Assembly (NCBI GenBank): GCA_963682175.1 | Contig: OY821772.1 | Span: forward strand, 12,516,743 to 12,580,742 | Source: Triglochin maritima | Taxonomy: Eukaryota; Streptophyta; Magnoliopsida; Alismatales; Juncaginaceae | Length of the DNA stretch: 64,000 nucleotides | Direction: 5' to 3' | Shown here: piece after piece, positions 35,076 through 46,100 of the stretch | How the letters are laid out: each line of letters begins with the position of its first letter | How positions within the stretch are numbered: the stretch's first letter is position 1 | Notes under the pieces: generated by a model | Databases searched by the model: none | The model's input: the letters and a program-made list of their open reading frames with translations, nothing else | What the model was told of the DNA's origin: nothing | Made by a program: the position numbers and the translations under genes

Positions 35076-35756
35076 ATCCAGTCTCTTGTCGCCAACTACA
35101 CGAGTTTCTACCTCTTTTCAAAGTCATTATCATCCTCCTGTGACCGCATCTTCTTATTTTTGCCCGGAAAATCCACCATTCCAATTAGATCTGACAATTT
35201 GACACGAAACACGATAACACGACACAAAAAAATTATGTCTGGGTTTACTGATTTCGTGTTTTGTGTCGTGTTTGTGTCGTAGATACACGAAATGTTTTTC
35301 GTGTCGTTTTTGTCTTTTTTTCTCAAATTATGTCATGCCTCTGAATGTAATTGGTATTTAGAAAACTTAAACGAAGTAAAAAATGGAATTTTAAAACTAT
35401 GTTTAAGTAAGTGCTCGCGTGATAAATTCCGAAATTTTTGGAACTTGAGTTCGTGGAGAAGTTTCATGGCTTGACAAAATGACTATGCCAAAAGTGATTT
35501 CTCTTACTTTCAACTACCTTTTAGGTACCAATGACATCGTAAGCTACAATTTTAGTAGCTTGTATTCTTGGTGACTACTCGAAATCCGAGGAAAAGGTGA
35601 CAAAATACGATATTTCATTTGATTCTTTACCGAGTAGTTGTTTGTGTACTCGTTGAATCTATGCACACTTTCCGTCGGATTCCGTGGGATGTACAAAATT
35701 TAATTTTTCTTTCTCAACGTTGAGGTCAGAAAGCAACAGAAACTCATAGTATGCAG

Positions 35757-35925
35757 TCGACCGAACACATTTCAATCCACCGAAATGTTCTTAACGAACG
35801 ACCAAATACAATTCGGTCCACCGAATACCTAAAAAAGAATCACAAGTTCAGATAACTGAAATGCATTCGTACATTCATTCACGTTTGCTTAGAGAAATCT
35901 CATTATTTCTCATTTCGGTCCACCG
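35757..35925. repeat. CGGTCCACCG / CAGTCGACCG motif group
   Basis: AGTCGACCGAA, TTCGGTCCACCGAA and TTTCGGTCCACCGAC occur within 170 bp, resembling the LTR palindromes elsewhere. Surrounding LTR ends are not recognisable. Confidence 0.5.
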
Positions 35926-36574
35926 ACCTTTTTAAACTTATCCGTGTTCGATATCCAAACCGACCGGAAATTATTTGTCAAAAAAGACACAAACAACAGA
36001 ATTCGATCAAAAATAATAATTTTTCCACTGGATTCTATTTTTCTCTGCTTTCCGTCAAACTCCAAAAATCGCTTTCTGAAAATTTTCGCGCGGTTAACAC
36101 CCTCTGAAGACGTTGCATCGCTTAAGACTAGTGTCTTTAAAGATGCAAAGTGTCATTTTCTGTTGTTCCATGGGTCATGTCGTCACATTAATTTTTACTA
36201 AATATAATTTATACCCTTTTGATAGAAACCGTCCTAAACCATTGAATTTGTCTAACGAAATTAGTTACTCATTAGAGATAAGATAGTTCTACATCCGCCA
36301 ATAAGGTAGGACAAAATTGCACATGCGTGATGGATAAGTCAGTTCTACATCCTTCTTAAATTTTTGGCTGTAAGAACTCATCACGCATAAAAAATATGGT
36401 AGATGAAATAAAACAACGAATGAAATGATCTCTTATGCTCTTGGTTAAGTGATTACTTAATTGGTATGATTTCTCATCTACGTACCTATGAAACACAAGT
36501 GGTCCTGATCAACTTTACAACTCTGAGCATCCGCGGTCATGATTTTTATAAAAAAACGAAAATATATTTATTAA

Positions 36575-37500
36575 ATCCTTTTAACACATCCTTTATGATG
36601 CTCATGACATGGACAGACATGATTCCTTTAAGTTGCATGCACGTGTAATCTTTTATTAACTATTTAATTTGTTTCTAAATTTGATGGCGTGATAATCTTA
36701 GTGTCTTGTTGGTTTCCCAATGCACGTGACCATTGACGTTCCAAGATACATAGATGTGTGTCATACGCGTGACTAGTGTCATACGTAGGGCTGGTGTGTC
36801 CTATACGTGATAGATGTATGTCCTGCACGGGACTGGTGTTTGTCCCATGCGGGAATGTTGTGTGTCCCTGTCCCACGAGAGACAGTTGTAGGTTCTACGT
36901 GGGAGATATGTGTGTTCATTCTTTACATTTAAAGTGTCTACTAACAATGAAATCAATCGTCTCATATTTTATTGAAAATAACATTTTTAAACAATAAAAT
37001 GCGCAAATGATGACATGAATAGTGACGTGAAGCGTGTCCCAAAGGCACCACGTCCGTGTATCAGGACTCTTTTACAAATAAATAAGGAAAATAATTTATG
37101 AACTCCTTTTAACACGTTTTTTTATTATGCTCTTGATGTGGATGTACATAATTCCTTCAAGGTGCATGTACGTGAAATATTATATCAACTATTTAATTTG
37201 TTTTCAAATATGATGACATGATAATATAAGCGTTTGTTGGTTTCTCAATGCACGTGACATTTGACATTCCAAGATGTATAGATGTGTGTCCCACGTGGGA
37301 CTGGTTGGTCTCACGTCGGACAACTGTGCCACTTCTTTGCATTTAAAATGTCTACTAACGGGGAAATCAATAATCTTTTACTTTATTGGAAATCACGTTT
37401 TTAAACAATAAAAATTAAAAGCAAATGGTGACATAAATGATGACGTAAAGCGTGTCTCGGATGTACCGCGTATGTGTATCATGACTCAATAAATAAATAA
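36575..37500. repeat. Old tandem duplication of about 0.5 kb with an internal minisatellite
   Basis: 36575-37080 and 37095-37500 align over most of their length, for example TTTGTTGGTTTC and CAATGCACGTGAC blocks in each. The first copy contains an expanded array (36760-36910) of about 27-bp units related to TGTCCCACGTGGGACTGG; the second has one or two units. Confidence 0.75.
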
Positions 37501-37605
37501 ATTTATATATCATCATTTATCTCTTTATGTATGAATTATTAGTAAAATTTGATACCAATTTTTTTCTGGACGATGTAGTATAGTGAAAGCAAGAATATAT
37601 TCTCT

Positions 37606-37760
37606 CGATAAATTGAAGTATAGAATAAAATCTCTGAAAAACTTAAAAGTATAGAATAAGATATCTGCAAAAGTTGAAGTTCAGAATAAAATATCTGGAA
37701 AAGAGAAAATTGAGAATAAAATCTATGGAAAAGAAAAAGTTGAGAATATAATGGGTTGGA
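37606..37760. repeat. Imperfect tandem repeat, unit about 29 bp
   Basis: Five or six units related to GAATAAAATCTCTGGAAAAG followed by TTGAAGTT. Non-coding, AT-rich. Confidence 0.75.
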
Positions 37761-38984
37761 AGTTGAAGTTGTACGAATAAAAATCTTAAAGAAAATGAAT
37801 GTTGAGAATAAATTTTTTAAGACGTTTGAAAATATAACTGGTAGAAAAATGCAATATGAGAATGTACACGTTTCAACTTTGGTAATTATCCCGTTTGAGT
37901 TGATCACTAAAAATTTAGTATTTCGAAAATATAATATTTATATAGAAATATGAGTGTATCCGTAGAATATGAGAATTATGGTGATTTTTTGAATTTTTTT
38001 ATTTTATTTTCCAAGATATTTTATTTAAACCAATACGTATTTTTTATTTTACTCATACAAAATAAGAATGAGACCCATCATCTTTAAACTAATAATAAAA
38101 AAGAACAAAAAACCAACCACGTGCCTTCCTTGCTAAAACATCTAAAAATTATTTTTTATCACGCAACCCCCCACGATCCAGTTGCGGTAGGGGTGCAACT
38201 CGGATAATTTGACTCGAATACTTATTATATCCGAATTCGAATCCGAATACCATATCTCATTAAATTTGATGTTTTTTAGGAAAAAGACAAATTGTTAATT
38301 TCCAATGCACGAGATGTACATACTTTTAATTATCCAATCATACAATTATACAAAGTAGCATAAATCCCAAGTTAGGAGGAAACCCACGGTAAACCCTCTC
38401 CAGTCTCCACTTCACCTTTTACGGAGTAAGAATCGAGAATGTTATGACTTATGAAGCGGCAATATATGAAACCAAAAATCAAAATATGAAAACGGTGGCA
38501 TTGGAGTTGAAACTTATCCGGTGGTGGTACTTATCTTACGGATGCAACAAAATCTTTTTCTGATCCCTGAAAGGTTTCAGACCACGGGCTTCCGACGACC
38601 AGTTAATAGATTTGATGTGGGCCACATGTCCCCGATATCTGCAATTAAATAATGTGTCAAACCAACCATACTTTTGCAATTATTGGATATATACTCAAAG
38701 GGAAATGTTTGTTGAACGCTCGCGTCACGGACGCTGCTAACCCAGTCAGCACACTCGCTGATGTGGGCAACCCAGTCAGCAGACGCGGCTGAGTGCGCAC
38801 TCTCCCCAGAAACAATTTCCTTTCTTTGTTTAGTTTATTCCTCGTTTCGTACAAATTTCTCCATCCCTCATTAATGCGTCTCAAATCACTCACTTCATTT
38901 TGCCGCTCCTACACAGACTGAAGACTAGTTACTCAACATCCGTCCTCCTATTTTTTTCCCTTCTCTTTATTAATAAATTCATTA

Positions 38985-39110
38985 TTTTCCGGACACACAC
39001 ATCAGTCATTTTCTTTAGTTTCTGGACTAGCGCATAACTTATTCCGGACACAGTTACTATTTATGCCGGACAGTTAGAACACTTATTCCGGACAGACGTA
39101 CTACTTACTG
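38985..39110 (-). repeat. TGTCCGGAATAAG-type repeats in the MULE-3 left leader
   Basis: Four or five copies (TTCCGGACACA, TTCCGGACACAG, TGCCGGACAG, TTCCGGACAGACG). These lie in the orientation opposite to the transposase gene that follows. Confidence 0.8.
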
Positions 39111-39304
39111 CTGATTTTTTTTTGCTGTTGTTTTATTTTCCCGATGCGTCCACCATCGCATTTAATGCTTTTCAAATCAGCATGTCCTCCGTCTTCTTTC
39201 TTATTCTTTGGCGCTTCACGGAGATACAAATATGAGTGTCTTGGTTATTCCGATCCTACGAACCATTCCTTCTTCTCTCCTTCCTCCATTTTTGTTGTAC
39301 TGTA

Positions 39305-41731
39305 ATGACACTCGTAAATGTGTCCTCACAGCCGGCTCATGCCTCCAACGTCCCTCAAGTGATGATGAATTTTCCTTCCTTCGAAGAAGCCAAAGCATTT
39401 TACGTTTCATACGCCGATTCCTGTTGTTTTGGTGTGAAGATAAGGCAATCTCATTACAATCATGGTGTTGTAATACGGGCCACTCTTATTTGCTCAAAGG
39501 AGGGTAATGCTCCTGGAAACCAAGGTGAAGGTAGACCGAAACATAGGTTATCCGGTAGGGTCGAATGCACTGCTCGGATTAGGGTCTCCGGTAATCCATC
39601 CAGAGGCTACGTAATTAACTATGTAGATCTCGAACATAATCACGCCATGCTGTCGGAAGACCAGATGCGCTTCCTCCGACAAAAACGATCCGTCCCGGAG
39701 TCCGCCAGAGCACGCATTTCGTGCAATGATGCTGCCGGTATATCTGCCGCCAAGACCATGCAATCTTTTGTGGTCGAAGCTGGAGGTCACGATAAATTGT
39801 CTTTCAACGAGCGGGACCTAAGGTTATTTATTCTCCACTTAACCTGGTTGAAGTTACGCATTTAGCTTTGTCATAAAAATTATGTTTCGCAGGAATGTTG
39901 TGAACGAGGTTAGAAACCTCAAAATGGGATCAGGAGATGCGCAAGCTATCAATGATTATTTCATCAGGATGCAGAAGAATGATTCCCGCTTCTTTTACAT
40001 AATAGATATGGACGACGAAGGCAGACTACGAAATGTGTTCTGGGCCGACAGTCGTTCTCGAGCTGCTTACTCTTACTTTGGAGATGCAATATGTTTCGAC
40101 ACAACATACATAACAAACAAGTATGACATGCCTTTTGCCCCATTTGTGGGGGTAAATCACCACTACCAGTCCGTCCTACTCGGTTGCGCACTCCTCTCTT
40201 CCGAGACGACACAAAATTACATTTGGTTGTTCCAAACATGGTTGGCGTGCATGAACGGTACGTGTTTTATTTTGTCCGGCTTTGTCCGTTTTACGTTATG
40301 TGCCTGTCCGGTTACCCTTTATGTCTGTCCGGTTTACGTCTTTTGCTCGTCCGGTTTATCCCTTACGTCTGTCCGGTTTACGTTTTTTGCTCGTCCGGTT
40401 TACCCTTGACGTCTGTCCGGTTTACGTTATTTCTGTCCGGATTAACATATGTTTTTATCTTGATCGCGTTGTGTGCAGATACAAGCCCCCCGGCGATCAT
40501 AACAGACCAATGTGGCGCCATAGCTGCGGCTGTGAGGACTGTGTTCCCTGAAGCGCGGCATAGATTTTGTATATGGCACATAATGAATAAGGCCCCTGTG
40601 AAGCTGCCCACGAAGTACCGGGAGCATACGTTGTTTGACCTCAACAACTGTGTATTCGATTCCAAGACTCCGGCAGAATTCGAGCGGAATTGGCAGGGTT
40701 TTCTAGATGATTTCGAGTTCCACGACAATAATTGGCTCCGATCCATTTATGCAATTCGAGAGCGCTGGGTACCTGCATTTTGGCGGGATTGTTTTTCCGC
40801 AGGAATGACATCAACCCAGAGAAGTGAGGGTATGAACGCCTTCTTCGATAAGTACCTCACATCAAGGATGACACTTAAGCAGTTCGTGAAACAATACGAA
40901 CTCGCAGTACGCCACAAGTATGAGAAGGAAGCTCTGTCTGATTTCGATTGTCAACATAAGGCTCCGCAATTGATTTCGAAATATCCATTCGAGAGGCAAT
41001 TGAGCGAGTTGTATATGGTGGGTGTCTTCAAGAAGGTGCAGTTAGAAATTGGGAAGATGATGTACTGCGACATCAAGGATGAGTTCAACGAGAACGACAC
41101 ATTGCACTTCAACGTGACCGAACATGTATTGACACATATCCTCCCATTGTCGAAACGGTTCACAGTGCAAATTAGAGATGAGAAGTGGGTATGCGATTGC
41201 AGAATGTTTGATCACGTCGGTATCCTATGTTGTCACGTTTATGTTGTTATTGCCCGAATACGTCCAAACGCGTTGCTCCCCGAGTCTTACATCGTCCACC
41301 GATGGAGGAAGGATATCCGAAGGAGCTATGGAGTCAAGTTTCCCCTTCAAAGTGGCATAACGGGGAACGATGCGCTTCGTCGCCACGACGACATAATGGG
41401 TCGTGCGGTTTGGATCGCTGAGGCCGCTTTCGACTCAAACGACAGATATCTTCAGGCGGTAGAGGCACTTGAGTTGCTTAAGGAACGTATGCAACGACCT
41501 GATCCTGTGTTCGATGGTACATCTGTTCTCAATCCGGATAAGACAAGACGGAAAGGCAGACCGCCGAGCAAACGACGGATTTCTTTGTCTGAGAAAATAA
41601 TTAAAAGTAACGTTAAGAAAATCATCAGGAATAAGGTTCTACCCCCGTTACACCCTGCAGCACCCAAACCGGGGGATCACGATTTCGATGACTGGGACAT
41701 GAATTTGCATTACGATGGAGTTCCTCCTTGA
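39305..41731 (+). CDS. FAR1-related MULE transposase, three exons, intact (711 aa)
   Basis: Nuclear transposase that would bind the element ends and excise it. Exons: 39305-39822, 39893-40257 and 40479-41731. Both introns are GT-AG and the joined frame is open throughout (518 + 365 + 1253 nt). Domains: a FAR1/WRKY-GCM1-type zinc finger (about residues 22-115, FPSFEEAKAFY to LEHNHAML); the MULE DDE domain with ICFDTTYITNKYDMPFAPF (first Asp), PAIITDQCGA (second Asp) and SEGMNAFFDKYL (third-acid region); and a SWIM zinc finger WVCDCRMFDHVGILCCHV. A basic tail with KGRPPSKRR follows. The ATG at 39305 is the first in frame. Intron 2 holds TGTCCGG repeats. Host FAR1/FHY3 factors derive from such transposases, but the TSD and terminal context favour a transposase. 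Confidence 0.9.
40262..40450 (+). repeat. TGTCCGGTTTACG repeats in transposase intron 2
   Basis: Intron 2 (40258-40478) consists mostly of about ten 15-25 bp units around GTCCGGTTTACG, in sense orientation to the gene. They sit between clean splice sites (ACG|GTACGT and TGTGTGCAG). Confidence 0.85.
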
Positions 41732-41884
41732 TTATTGTATTTGTCCTTGGTTGGAATTATTCCTATGTAATTTTGTTGAAAGTCATTGTATGTCTGTCCG
41801 TATTATTGCATAAGATTCAACCCTTTCTTTGCTTGTTCGTTTGTGAATTAATTTCTGATGGCGACAAATATATTTAACTAATTT

Positions 41885-43035
41885 TGGTTTGTTGTATGTC
41901 TGTCCGGAATAAGTTATATTTATGTCAGGATTAAGTTACCAGTATGTCCGGATTACGTTATATGTCCGTCCGGATTACGATTCATCAATGTCCGGATTAC
42001 GTTTTATTTTTCTCCGGATTAAGTGACCAGTATGGCCGGAAGACGTACTTAGGCTGTCCGGATTACAATGTTTGTCTGTCCGGATTACGTGTATTTGCAG
42101 TCCGGAATAAGTGTATTTGCTGTCCGGAATAAGTGTATTTGCAGTCCGGAATAAGTGTATTTGTTGTCCGGAAAAAAGTATATTTGTTGTCCGGTTTAAG
42201 AATAAAGTGTGTCCCGAAACGGAACATAAAGTTTGTCCGGAATAAGTGTATTTGCTGTCCGGAATAAGTGTATTTGTTGTCCGGAATTAGTGTATTTGTT
42301 GTCCGGTTTAACAATAAAGTGTGTCCAGAAACGGAACATAAAGTTTGTCCGGAATAAGTGTATTTGCTGTCCTGATTAAGTGTATTTGCTGTCCGGAATA
42401 AGTGTATTTGTTGTCCGGTTTAAGAATAAAGTGTGTCCAGAAACGGAACATAAAGTTTGTCCGGAATAAGTGTATTTGTTGTCCGGAATTAGTGTATTTG
42501 TTGTCTGGAATTAGTGTATTTGTTGTCCGGTTTAAGAATAAAGTGTGTCCAGAAACGGAACATAAAGTTTGTCCGGAATAAGTGTATTTGCTATCCGGAA
42601 TAAGTATATTTGTTGTTCGGAATAAGTGTATTTGTTGTCCTTGTCCGGTTTAAGAATAAAGTGTGTCCAGAAACGGAACATAAAGTTTGTCCGGAATAAG
42701 TGTATTTGCTGTCCGGAATAAATGTATTTGTTGTTCGGAATAAATGTATTTGTTGTCCGGTTTAAGAATAAAGTGTGTCCAGAAACGGAACATAAAGTTT
42801 TTCCGGAATAAATGTATTTGCTGTCCGGAATAAGTGTATTTGTTGTCCGGAATAAGTGTATTTGTTGTCCGGTTTAAGAATAAAGTGTGTCCAGAAACGG
42901 AACATAAAGTTTGTCCGGAATAAGTGTATTTGTTGTCCGGAATAAGTGTTTTTGCTGTCCGGAATAAGTGTATTTGCAGTCCGGAATAAGACTGCAAATA
43001 ACGTCCGGATTACGTATCATGTTTGTCCGGAAACA
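41885..43035 (+). repeat. TGTCCGGAATAAG minisatellite with 112-bp higher-order period
   Basis: Between the convergent genes lie several dozen units of about 20-23 bp (GTCCGGAATAAGTGTATTTG). A distinct sub-block with GAAACGGAACATAAAG recurs at 42216, 42328, 42440, 42552, 42670, 42782 and 42894, giving a period of 112 bp (once 118). It is a higher-order repeat. No coding. Confidence 0.9.
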
Positions 43036-43162
43036 AGAAAATAATTTTATAAAAACCCAACACCAAATGTCCTTGTATTGATAAATCATTCAAATAGTCT
43101 ATGTAATTTTAACATGTATACATGTATAACTTTGGAAAAAAAATTAAAACATCCAGAGTCGT

Positions 43163-46100
43163 TTATTGTTGATCGCACATCCCAGAGTCTTCGAGTAAGA
43201 AATTGGCCAAATCGCCTCTAAAACGGTGAATAACCTTGCTCTGCTTCGGCTTCGTCGGATCAGCATTCTCCATCAAACGCTTCATCCAGTACAAAACGTA
43301 TGGCCCGCAGTCGTTACTCCCCGCTTGCTGTCGTTGGCTACCCTTCCTCTCAACTCTCAGCGGGCACTCGACATTCAACAACCCTCGCCAGAATCCCGCT
43401 ATCTTAGACGCGGTGCATTCATGAGTTCCGACAAAACGGTTAGGATTGTCACCTTTTTTAAGTGTGCGGGAGAGACTGTTGTACTGAATGAACTCTGATC
43501 GAGGTCCGTGGGCAACGAACAGAGTCCAGTGGCCGGCCAAACAACATGGCTGTGCGATGATGACTTCCTCCACATTTATTCCTTCAATTTTTGGGAGTAA
43601 ATAATCTTTCCTTATATCTTCTCCCTGTCCCTCCACAATCATTTCCGATTCGAAGGATGATAAGCAGACCACCTTTTGTTGCCCTCCTCTTCTGAGTAGT
43701 ACCTCAATTAGGCCGTCAAGAGTTTCGTTGGTGAATTCTGTTTTTGGCGAAATTATTTCCTTGAGATCACCCCTGGTGATATTGCTCAGAACCCCCCTCC
43801 AGATAATATCTTTGCCTTCTCGTTCGGGAGCCGTTGCATTCAATAAACGACGTACCTCATCATTGGTCAGCGTTCTCAAGGCGGTCGCATCCACATCGGG
43901 CCTCGTGGACGAAACATGGGCGGCCAGTTCATCTTTCGCTGTTTCGTCGGCCTCGTATATTTCTTCGGCCCCTTTTGTTTTTGTGGTGGCTTCTTCGGCC
44001 TCCTTTATTTCTTCTTGTTTTACTGCGACATTCTTCTGTACCTCATCTTGGCCAGATTTGCTTTGCGCTTCGTCTATATGTTCTGTGCGCAAGCGTGGTT
44101 TAATGGTCCGTATTTTTTGAGGGTGCAAAAGCGGTAGCGATACCACAGCCTTCCTCTTTCTTTCCTGTTGTCTCCTCTTCTCTTCCTCCTCCCTCGTCTT
44201 CTCTTCCTCCTCCATCTTCTTCCTCTCCTCCTCCTCCTTCCTCGTCTTCTCTTCTTCCGCCCTCCTCTTCTTCTCTTCCTCCTCCCTCGTATTCCTCTCT
44301 TCCTCCTCTTCTTCTCATCCTCCTCCCTCCTCTTCTTCTCTTCCTCCTCCCTCTTATTCCTCTCATCCTCCTTCCTCTTCTTCTTCTCTTGCTCCTCCCT
44401 CTTCTTCCTTTCTTCCTCCTTCCGCTTCTTCCTCTCTTCCTCCCTCCGTTTTTTTCTCTCTTCCTCCTCCCTCCTCATCCTCCTCTTCTTCTCTTCCTCC
44501 TCCCTCTTATTTCTCTCATACTCCTCCCTCTTGTTCTTCTCTTGCTCCTCCCTCTTCTTCCTCTCTTCCTCCTCCCTCTTCTTCCTCTCTTCCTCCCTCC
44601 GTTTTTTTCTCTCTTCCTCCTCCCTCCTCATCATCCTCTTCTTCTCATCCTCCTCCCTCCTCTTCCTCGCATCCTCCTCCCTCTTATTCCTCTCATCCTC
44701 CTCCCTCCTCTTCTTCTCATCCTCCTCCCTCTTATTCCTCTCATCCTCCTCCCTCCTCTTCTTCTCATCATCCTCCCTCTTCTTCTTCTCTTGCTCCTCC
44801 CTCTTCTTCCTTTCTTCCTCCTCTCTCTTCTCCCTCTCTTCCTCCTCTGTCTTCTTCCTCTCCTCCGCCTCCCTCTTATTTCTCTCTTCCTCCCTCTTTT
44901 CCCTCTCCTCCGCCTCCCTCTTATTTCTCTCTTCCTCCTCCCTCTTTTCCCTCTCTTCCTCCTCCCCACGGACTCTCAGCCTACGACACTCTTCTTGAGA
45001 GATCCAGAGTTCTTCCTCCAGGTTGTTAATTTTAACGGTCGCCTCCCTAAGTGCTGCTTCGGCTCGCAGCCAATTCGTCTTCACCTCACTAAGTTCCAAC
45101 TCTTGTAGCAGTGGGTCACATGGAATGCTGCATTCACTGAGTTGTACCCTTGGTAGAGTGGACGTTGAAAGTGTTTCCTTCGAGGCAACCTTTGCTGCGG
45201 GAGTTGCTTCTGTAGTAGGAAATTGATCCTCTGACAACAGTGAATGCTCCCGTTCACTGAGTTTTGGGGTGCCCTTCAACTCAAATTGATCCGAGTAAAT
45301 CCGGGACAAGTTGATGCCTCGATCTTCCCATTTTCTAAGGATTTGGCGTCTGCTAAACATTTCCGTCCAACACTTGAACCGTGGAAATGCTGACCGGGGA
45401 TCCCCCAATTTGAACTTCTCGCAAAGCCACACCTGAAAACAGCAATGAGTTAAAAACCAGAAACATAACTTCCCCAGGACATACACAACTCTTATTCCGG
45501 ACAGACACAACTCTTATTCCGGACAGACGCAACACTATTCCGGACAGACAAAATACTTATTCCGGACAGACACAATACGTATTCCGGACAGACATCATTC
45601 CGGACATATACAGTACTATTCCGGACAGACAAACTCTTATTCCGGACAGACGCAACTCTTATTCCGGACAGACGCAACTCTTATTCCGGACAGACGCAAC
45701 ACTATTCCGGACAAACAAAATACTTATTCCGGATAGACGCAATTCTTATTCCGGACAGACGCAACACTATTCCGGACAGACAAACTCAATACGTATTCCG
45801 GACAGACGCAACACTATTCCGGACAGACAAACTCTTATTCCGGACAGACAAAACTCTTATTCCGGACAGACAAAATACTTATTCCGGACAGACACAATAC
45901 GTATTCCGGACATACAAGATACTATTCCGGACATACGTAATACTTTTCCCGGATAACCTGACACTTATTCCGGACAGAGACAACACTATTCCGGACAGAC
46001 ACAAGACTTATCCCGGACAGACAAAACACTTATTCCGGACATAAACCAACACTACTCCGGACTGACACAACACTCATTCCAGACCAAGATACTTACTTGT

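Larger units (their letters stand above)
34402..38690. other. Gene-poor intervening DNA with old repeats
   Basis: No credible protein was found. It contains an ACGTG-rich block (34731-35075), a hAT-like CGTGTCG fragment near 35185-35310, a few CGGTCCACCG words (35757-35925), an old tandem duplication (36575-37500), a 29-bp tandem array (37606-37760), and a second hAT-like ATCCGAATTCGAATCCGA stretch near 38240. Confidence 0.5.

Noticed and set aside
34923..35282. 119-codon plus-strand frame over the G-box block
   Set aside because: No conserved motif; composition follows the ACGTGG words and a hAT-like fragment.
40282..40551. Frame across transposase intron 2 encoding Val/Phe/Pro/Arg repeats
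   Set aside because: It is the intronic TGTCCGG array; exon 2 joins exon 3 in frame across it with GT-AG sites.
41885..43035. CRISPR-like regular direct repeats
   Set aside because: Units are contiguous minisatellite copies with no unique spacers, in a plant nuclear context inside a MULE.
44168..45108. Long plus-strand open frames rich in Ser, Leu and Phe
   Set aside because: They are the complement of the GA-rich coiled-coil repeat of the minus-strand Ulp1 gene and have no conserved feature.
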